From: Planctomycetota bacterium
GTDB taxonomy: Bacteria > Planctomycetota > Planctomycetia > Pirellulales > Pirellulaceae
DNA: 64,000 bases
NCBI GenBank assembly: GCA_014381825.1
Contig: JACNKX010000198.1
Coordinates: 1 to 64,000 of the forward strand
Reading direction: 5' to 3'
Position 1 is the first letter of the stretch, and each line of letters begins with the position of its first letter. Below the pieces are notes generated by a model. It did no database searches. It had not been told where the DNA came from and saw only the letters and a list, made by a program, of their open reading frames with translations. A program made the position numbers and the translations under genes. This document shows positions 24,101 to 33,100 of the stretch, piece after piece.

Positions 24101-27100
24101 ATCGCAATATTCCCAGGAGCAACTCCGTTGCTAAGGTCGGTACTCTCAATTTCGAACTGTAAAGGTGGATTAGCGTCACTAGTATTGGCGTCGATCGTGA
24201 AAATCTCGCCATCGCTCAGCACGCGTCCGCCACCGAACGGCACTTCGATTCCAAAGGTCTGGGGCACTTGCAACACATAACCGCTCTCGAACTCGAAAGT
24301 AACCGGCACACCTTGTGTACTGCGAGTGTCGATTTGGAACGTCATCCCATCGGCAAAGTTACTTCCGTCACCTGCTTGCAGGACCGGTGCCTCGCCGTTG
24401 TCTCCCTCGACTCGAATACCCGGCGATGCTTGAGGAACGGAACCATCAAATTGATCCGCATTTCCAAAGCTAACTGTCGCACCGACTTGTCCGAACTGGC
24501 CATTGAGATCAGCGGTCGGATCAACGAGCGTGAGACGTCCCGAATTCGGACTGACAAAGGCCTGAACGTCTAGGGCCGAAGCATTAATCGCCGTTGCGAG
24601 TGCGGTCACAATCGCGTCAGGTTGAAACGCCGCAGTGAATGGAACTGCAACGTTCGGTGCCGTGACCGCGTCTCCATCGAGAAGCTCGAAATTGATGCTG
24701 AGACCAAGGGCGTCGCGAACCTGAACGATCGTCCGACTTCGGATAAAGCTGCCATCGGACACAACCGCGATGACCGGTCCCGTATTCAGCTGAAACAAAG
24801 TGTCATCCAAGAAGAAAAAGTTTCCGTCTCGAATGGTGACGCCGTCTTGGCCGTCGACGAGCTGTTGAACTTCAAATCCGAAATCAAACTCAAACGTTGT
24901 CGACGCACCCCGATCAAGCACCGAAAGCGACGTGCCGTCGACAATGTTGAAGACGGTATCTAGTTCCTGCGTATTTGGATCGCGGACCTGGATTGTTGCG
25001 TCTTCGGTCACGATGCGAGGACTGGTCAACAATTCACCGCGCTCGCGGATGTTGGTTCCCGCTTGATCCCAAAATCGGTCTAAGAACGGCGGAGGATCGA
25101 TGTCTTGGCGGTCGAAGAGGATTGGATTCCCTATCGTCGTTGACACGGGCTGTCCAAAATTCGGAGCGGTTTGATCAGCAATGAACTGGTAGAGAATATT
25201 GTCAAAACGTGTCGGGCCGTTTGGCAGCGGATTGGTGTTAAAGCCTCGATCACCAACCGCGAATCCGCCAAAGCCGATATTCTCCGCAAACGCTATTGCA
25301 TTGAACTGAATGCCATCACCGATACGCGCGGGAATGGGGTGCGTTATTATCGAGTTCGGCGGGGACGCCGTGCTCGCCGGATCTATCTCGTAGGTGATGA
25401 TCCCATCGTCAGCAATCACGGTCGCGACGCCCGTCGCGGGATCGATCTCCAGAAAGAATCCTGAATTCGCATCGAACGGACTATTCGGATCGGTTTCGTT
25501 GAGCCCAACCGAATAAGCGTAGATCAATCCGTTCGGATGAATCGCGAAGTCCCGGATTTCGAAGTCGAGGTCATCGCCGGCGAATGTCTCTTGAGTTCCA
25601 GTGAACGGATCGACGATGGTTAGGTCGTACGAGTCGTTCCCGAACGTTTCAAACGGACTCCGTAGCGTACTCACGAACAGACTGACGTCTCCCAAGTGGA
25701 ACTCGACCTTACTTTGATTGTCCAGCAGAACGGGAATCTGCGGATTGTCCGCCGTACCGATGAAGTTCGGAATTCCGTTGCCCGTAATATGGTCCTCGGC
25801 GATGCGCCGAGTTGAATCAACGGGTTCCAGTCGCAGGTCGGGATTAATCGGACTTCGCCGAAAGAACTGTTCCAGTTGAGCTGGCATCGTGGCGTCGCTC
25901 GACACGGCAAGGAAATACGTCCCAGGAGGCATTTCGACGGAACCAATGAATGGGTCCGATCCGCCAACCGTTCCTCGAGATAGGTCATCGATTTGCGAAG
26001 TCCCTGGTTTGCCGGGTCGGTCGTCCCCGATGTTGCCTTCACGACTTGTAAGAATCAGTCGTCCATTTACATCAAAGACTGACATGACGGTGTTGGCCCG
26101 TGCCAAACCGTCGGCATAGTCAATGTCGAAGACGACTTCCAAGGTGGAAGGACTGAGGCGGACGTTTTGGAAGTTGATGTTGAATTGGAAGAAATCAACG
26201 TCAGTCCTGGCTGCTAAATCACCCGCGATCCCCATCGCTGCGCGGTCGATTGCGACTAAATTTCCAAGAACCTGAGCGTTCGCTGTCGAGTCATTGTTCG
26301 CTCCCGAAACTTCCACCGATTCGCCAAGCAAAGGCGAGTGAATCGGCTGCCCAATGATTTCGATTCCGGTTTCGGCGAACGAAATATTCGAGTGCCGAAC
26401 CGTCGAGCCAGGTGTCTCGTCAACTTCGCGAAGCCGAATTTGAAGCTGATACGCACCCGACGTCAAGCCACCGTCCAACCTGTCGAGATCGCCGCTGCTA
26501 CTGCGAACTCGAATGTGATAGGTGTTGGACGATCCCAACGCTCCGGGCAGGATAACTCGCATACCGGGATCGCGAGGGTTCGTCGAGTAGAAGTCTTCAC
26601 CCTCGAAGGGTGGTTGCTTTTGCATTAAACGAGCGATGCCGCCAAGTAACGTCGACTCCGTCAATTCAGCATCGGATAGATTCGCGGACGTCCGTCGTTC
26701 GGGAGCGAGATCGTTATTCTCGTTTAACGATTCGAAGTAGGAATTGTCAGACCTCGCGATTACCGTGCCATCGGCATCAATCAGTTCGAGAACCGAATCC
26801 AAAGCATGGGTGGTGCGATCCACATCGAACCAGACCTCGGTTCCGGCATCACCGGTGAAGCTGTAAATGTCATAGTCTTGGCGGTCGTTCAAGAACCCTT
26901 GAACCTCGAATCCAAGGCGTCGGTTCTCGTCGCCACCCTTTTCGAATGGAGCTAGTTGCCCAAGGAACTGAGCGCTGGCGGTCGTCGCATTCGTTCCCGG
27001 GGAGATGACTTCTCGTGGCTCCAGTTCTGTTGTCGCCTGGACATTGCGATCGTGGCTGTACTGTTCCAGCACGATGCCTTGCCACTCGCCAGGACGACCT

Positions 27101-30100
27101 GCGTTCCCCAGCGAAACATCACCCGAAAGCGTGAGTACGGCGAGGAACATAGAGTTGTTGGTGCCTGTGTTCGCCAAGTCGAGGCGGACTTGCGTCGCGC
27201 CGGAAGGGATGAACGGGCTCAAATCATAGAGTTCATCATCGGGCGATTGATTGGACGTTGGCAAAATAGGATTTGCAGTTGTATCACCCACGCCACCGAC
27301 GGTGATGAAAGTGCCTGGCGTCGGAGGCGTCAGAAGCGCCGTGTCGTCAGCGCCGCCAGCAGAACTCGTCAGTCGAGTGCCGTTGACGTCGATCTGACCT
27401 GTGCCGGGAAGGACTGGATCACTGAACGACATGCCGACTGCCAATTCGGCAACGAAGTTCGGATCGTTCGGGTTGGCAGGTTGAGCAAAGTTCAGTGTGT
27501 TGGTCAACGGAGCACCCCCCGTCAATCCTCCATCGAGAACCATGACCGTTCGTTGAGGCAGCGTCGGATCTGAATAGATGATTGTCAGACTGACACCCTC
27601 GACATTGTTCGGCAAGCCCGTCGAAGTCTCGTCGACCGTAAACGTGAAGTTTGGTCCCGGTCCGAGCAACACCGATTGAGCCACGATATTCGTGACATCG
27701 ATTCTCCCAGTCTCAAAGTTGACGTTGTTCGAATCGTCAACATTCGACAAATACGAGATCGGCAACAACTGCCCATTGAATCGAATGGATTGCGGGCGGA
27801 ATGCGGGCGGAGCGGGGAATGTCGTCGTCGTACCGTTTCGCGTGGCCACATGCAACAACGCCAACTCAACGGTCGCACCCACTGGAACTAGCCCATCGAG
27901 GATGCCGGTACCATTTGTTCCAACTGCATCTGTCGAAACGCCCAACTGGCCCGCAAGGGTCGCTGCAATGCCCGAATCAGGCTGAAGTAACTGTAAGCTA
28001 TTGCCGACGTCTTGCGTCTGAACTTGAACATCGCCGCGCGGATCGAAACCAGCGCCGATCGTATCATCATTCAGCGACGTCAGAACAACTGGGGACTTTG
28101 GTTGCCCGATCACTTGAATCGCACCGCCAATGCGGTCCTCGATCTCCAGCGGACGACCGATCGCTCGAAAGCCAGCCTGATCGGGAACTGACGGATCATT
28201 GCCATTGCGATCCTCGCTGAGCAATTTCACAACAAGGCTCGATGTCGGATTACTTTCCAATCGCAAGCCACCAAAAGTGTGAAGATCAGGGACATAGATT
28301 GTGTCTTGCACGACATGCACAATATCCGTGTCATCCCAGACGCTCTGGGTCGTCAAAGTTTGGCCACGAACCAACATTCCATTGATCGAGTTGTCCGCGA
28401 GACGGTTGTTAAAGACAAGCGGTCCTTGGTTGTCGCGGAAGCCCTCTAGGCGATCGATCAATCCTGTCGTTCGTCCCGAGTCGCGATTCAAATCGGAATT
28501 CAACGCGTTCACGTTGATGTTGATCGCAGCGGCATCGTTGTCGCGGATGATGTTGTCGATGATGACCGGCTGGGCACCACGAATGAAGATGGTTCCGGCC
28601 TCGTTGAAACCACGTCCGAAACGCCCTGGATTCGTCGCGGCTCCTTGGCCGCCAAGGCCTTCGGCATTGTTTTCAAACACCGAGTTCGCGACACGTGCCT
28701 CGGCTTGGTGAATCTCCAACACGTTAAATGCATTGAACGTTCCTTCGACACGCGTCACGCCGCCACCGAACGAAAACAATGCATGATCGATGTTGGCGCT
28801 GGAGTACTCGCCCAGCATTACGCCGCCCCAGTCACCTGGAGTTGCTTCATTGTTCGAGCCGACAGAACTCGCGCCGTCGTTAGCCGTATCGAAAGTCCCA
28901 CCCGCACCGTAACGATCATCAAGCAGGCTCGTGAATTTGATCTCAAGCCCTTCTTGTCCTTCGGCGATGAACTGCGCTCCAATCCCAGTTTCGATCCGAG
29001 CTCCATCGAGCTTGACGACGATCGAAGGGTCGATCGCCAACCGAGCATCAAAGCGGGGCCGCAATGAAGCACCGGTGTCCTCGAGAATCGCGCCCTGTGT
29101 CGTCCCGTCATCCAAAAAGGTCGTCGTGGTGGCATCGAGCCGAGCGACCAATTCGTAGTCCCCAGCAGGTCGCAGTCGGTACAGATTGCGAGCAATATCC
29201 ATGCCGGTTGCAATCGGCAACTGTGACAATGCAACTGACTGCTCAATTGCTTGCGGAGCACCAGCGAGCGTCACGCCTGCCGTCCGCTCGGATGCTGGGC
29301 CTTCGTTCCCGAGCGTGTCGATGAACGTCACGCGATAGTCGTAAGTTCCCGTCGCCAGGATTCCCCCGACCACCGGTACCAGGGCAACTGGTGATACCTG
29401 CGGGGCACTGGCTCGTGGATCACTCAACGATCCGCCGCGAGTCGTACCATCATCGACGTACGTCGTCGATGTGCCGTTCAACTGAGTTACGAGTTCGTAA
29501 CTTCCGTCGGGACGGCTACGGTATAAGTTTCGAGCCACAAAGTCGCCTGCGACTTCGGGCAATTGTGCAAGGCGAATCGATCGCGTTCCAACTCCGGCAG
29601 TGACGTCTGGTGTCGCGTCCGATACCGGTCCTTCGTTGCCCTGAATGTCAAGGAATGTCAGGCGATAGTTGTACGTGTCAGCGAGCAACGTGCCGCCGGC
29701 GATAGGCGTCTGCGTGATCAGACCAATCGTTGGCGCTTGAGGTTCCAGCAACAATCCGCCCGGTGTGCCTTGAATCTGCAAGTTTTCGCCGAACACATGC
29801 ACGATGTCGGTATCATCAAAGCGACCAGAAACGGTCATCGGTCGGATCGTGTTACCGGCAGGTGTCTGAATGCGGACGAACAAGCCATTGACGCTGTTTG
29901 CGGTCACCGCATTCTTGTAGACATCGGGACCAACTCGATCGTAGTCGGACGTGAACGAGAAGTTTTGATGACGCGGAGCATGAAAGTTCGTCTCTTCAAA
30001 GCTGTTCGGACTCGCCGAGATCGCAGCGTCGGCACTGCGCGAGATCGAGTTGAACGCAACCGTCGGTCGCGTATCGATGATGTGGATCGGCGTGACGACT

Positions 30101-33100
30101 TGAGCGAGGGAGTTGATGACGACGTTACCGCCACCATATCGAATGTCGGCATTGTTCACATAGTTCAGGAAGATGCCTTCTTCGTCGTAGACAAAGTTTC
30201 CGTCAGCTCGATCGTTGTCATCGCGGAAGAGCAAACCGCCCCAATCACCTGGCAACGGTGTCGTTGCGAACGAAAATGTGTCCGTGCCAATCGACTCGTC
30301 GTGGAACGACGTGAAGAATACGTTGTTCTCTGGCGTACCGAGAACCTGCAGCGCCCCGGCGCTTCGATCGATTCCAGGCGCCGAGCTACCGACGCCAACC
30401 CTCGCGCGACGCAACTTAAACACCGCTCCTTCATCGACCATCATGGTCACACCGCGCGGAATCTCCAGCGTTGTGCCGTCGCGCAACGGCTGCCCAAGGT
30501 TATTGAAGCCGATCTCGTAGGCGACGCGATCGGTGAGCGTATTGTTGTCGCCATCCGCGTCGTTTCCAACGACTCGGATAATGTCACCTTCGTGCGAGAC
30601 GCCAATGGCGCTAACCGTTGCCGTGCTGGCGAGATTCCCAAACGGATTCGCCAAAGTACCGTCAGGATTCTGCGGCGCGGTCTTATCAACAAAGATCGTG
30701 CGTCCGCCAAGTTCAATCCCCGCGAAACCGCTGCTCAGTGCGATGCTTCTCTCACCGGTCAACGTTGCCTTGGCTCCAAATGCGGTCACATTCACCAGGA
30801 AGCCTGGCTCGACGTTGATGACGTCTGCGATGCGTTGAGCAATCCCTGAAGCCGTCGCGCCATTCACGTCGATTTGACGATTCCCCGGAGTGACAGTCCC
30901 CGTGAGATTAATTTCGAAGCGGCGGATAGTTCCTTGCCCATCCGTCAAAGTGATGACCTGACCGTCGACAAATCCCGACGCGCCCGCCAGAACGTTGAGG
31001 ACCCGATTCTCCTGTTGCGTCTCGAACCAGAAGTTGTAAACACCTCCTGGGATTCCATCAGCGTCCCCGTCCAAAGGCGTGCGGGTCGTCAGCCGTGTGT
31101 TCTCTTCGCCATTCAGACGCTCGCCGGTAAGATCAAAATTATCCGCATCGATGATGCTAAACTCGGCGTCTCCGCGGAAGTTCAGCCTCAGGTCGTAAAC
31201 GCCTTCACTCGTGCCACCGATGCCGGTGTCTTCGATGATCGGATCGTAGTCGTCATTGCCACTGGCCGAAACTCCAATGTAGTAGGTGCCGGCCGTTAGC
31301 TCGACTTCGATAAACGAGTCGTTGCTGTAGTAGTCGTCGTTGCGAGCGATAAGCTCTCGTCCAACAATGGCGCCGTTCTCGTCGATGATCTCGTGATACA
31401 GATTCAACGTCGTGTCAAGCTGGCTCGCATTTGCCAGGCGTTCGGCAAACGTCTCCGCGGTAAAGATTCCTGCGCCGCCCGCTGGTACATCGACCGTGAA
31501 CTTATAAAGGTCGATATCCTTGCTTTCAGGACGGAAGATTCGCTGCAGGTGAACGATGTCGTGATCGCCTGGAAAGATCGGTTCGACGGTATTATCGAAA
31601 ACCTGCTCGGTGTCGGTACTCGTCACCGTCAGTGCGGGCAATTCTTGCGCGTTACCGATACCGAAGAGCCGCTCGATTCCATCGAACACGCTCCGGAACC
31701 ACGATTGGCGATTCGCTTCGTCACTTAAACCGTACTGATCGTTCCAGTTTACGGCATTGTCCAATACGATGGTAAGTCGTCTGTCGGCACCTGGGCCGTC
31801 AACGACATCCGTAAAGCCAATACGAACATCGATGCCACCGAGCGCAGCCGGAGTCAGGGAGATCGGAATTGATCGCAAATCACCCGTCGCGACGATGATT
31901 GCGTTGGTATCGGATTCATCAACTGTTTCAAGGAACTGAACGCCCGCAGTCTGGCTGATTATCTCAAACGCTTCGCGGGCGCGCTGCTGCTGAGTATTCG
32001 TGATCAGATTGAAGGCAAGTTGCTGGCCGCCTTGATTGTCCGGAATCGATCCGTAAACATTGCGGAAAATGTACTTGACGGTCGTGATGCCAGCCGTCGT
32101 ATCTTTGCCGTTATTCTCGATGTGTTCATCGCCAACACCGCTGTCCGAGATCTCTCGATGGCCCGGCTCTTCACTCGATCCTGGGAAGTCCAGCGGGTAA
32201 ACCTGGGTATCGATCTGAGAGGAAAGCAAAATGCCTTGGGTTGTCAGCTTCAAGGCTGTCCCGCCGCCTGCCAACGTGACGTCGCGGTCGTTCGACAATC
32301 GAACTAAATTGCCAATCGATGCAGCGGAGACGTTGAAGCTCGATGTCGCTGCCGCATTATTCACTTCGCCAACAAGAGCCGTTGTAATGGCATCTCGCGT
32401 ATCGCTTGCGACAAAGAAAATCGGGATGTTCCCGACCGCTGGCGCACCGAACGTCCCAACAAACTCGAACGTTTGTGATACACCGTTGTTGTCGACGATC
32501 GTTACCGTTTGTCCATCGCTGAGGTCCGCACCAGAACCAACAACGTCGAGGACAGATCCTGTATCAAAGACGTTGTTCAAATCTGTTGCGGTATCGAAAC
32601 TCGAACCGAGACCACCGAGCTTAACGCTGAAGTGATTCTGGACTGTGTTTGCAATCGCCTCGCCAGCGTTGCCGCTGTCGATCGATGCAAACATCAAAGC
32701 TCGCGAACGGCCATCGGCGTTGATCGCGTCGACCAAGTCCTGGGCAGTACTCTCGTTTCCAACATTAGTATTTAGATCAACGGTCACTTGGTTCCCGCGA
32801 ACCGTGACTAGCGGAGTACTTACGCCGCCGTGATCGCTCTTCGTCACGTCGATGCGAATCGCGCTGCCGAATTGCTCAGCCGTCAGTTCGTCACTCTGGA
32901 ATCGAACAATGACGTTGCCGGACGAGTTGAAATCCGACGTCGCTTCAACGTTCAATCCGACGGCGACGGGTGTCGCAGGTTGTGCCTCGTCGGTCCCGAC
33001 TCGCAGTCGCATTACGCCTGGACCGACGGGTGTTTGGAACTCGTGCTCACCGGTTCCGGCATCCGCAACAGAGACGGGACCACTGTCGGGATGCGTTGCC

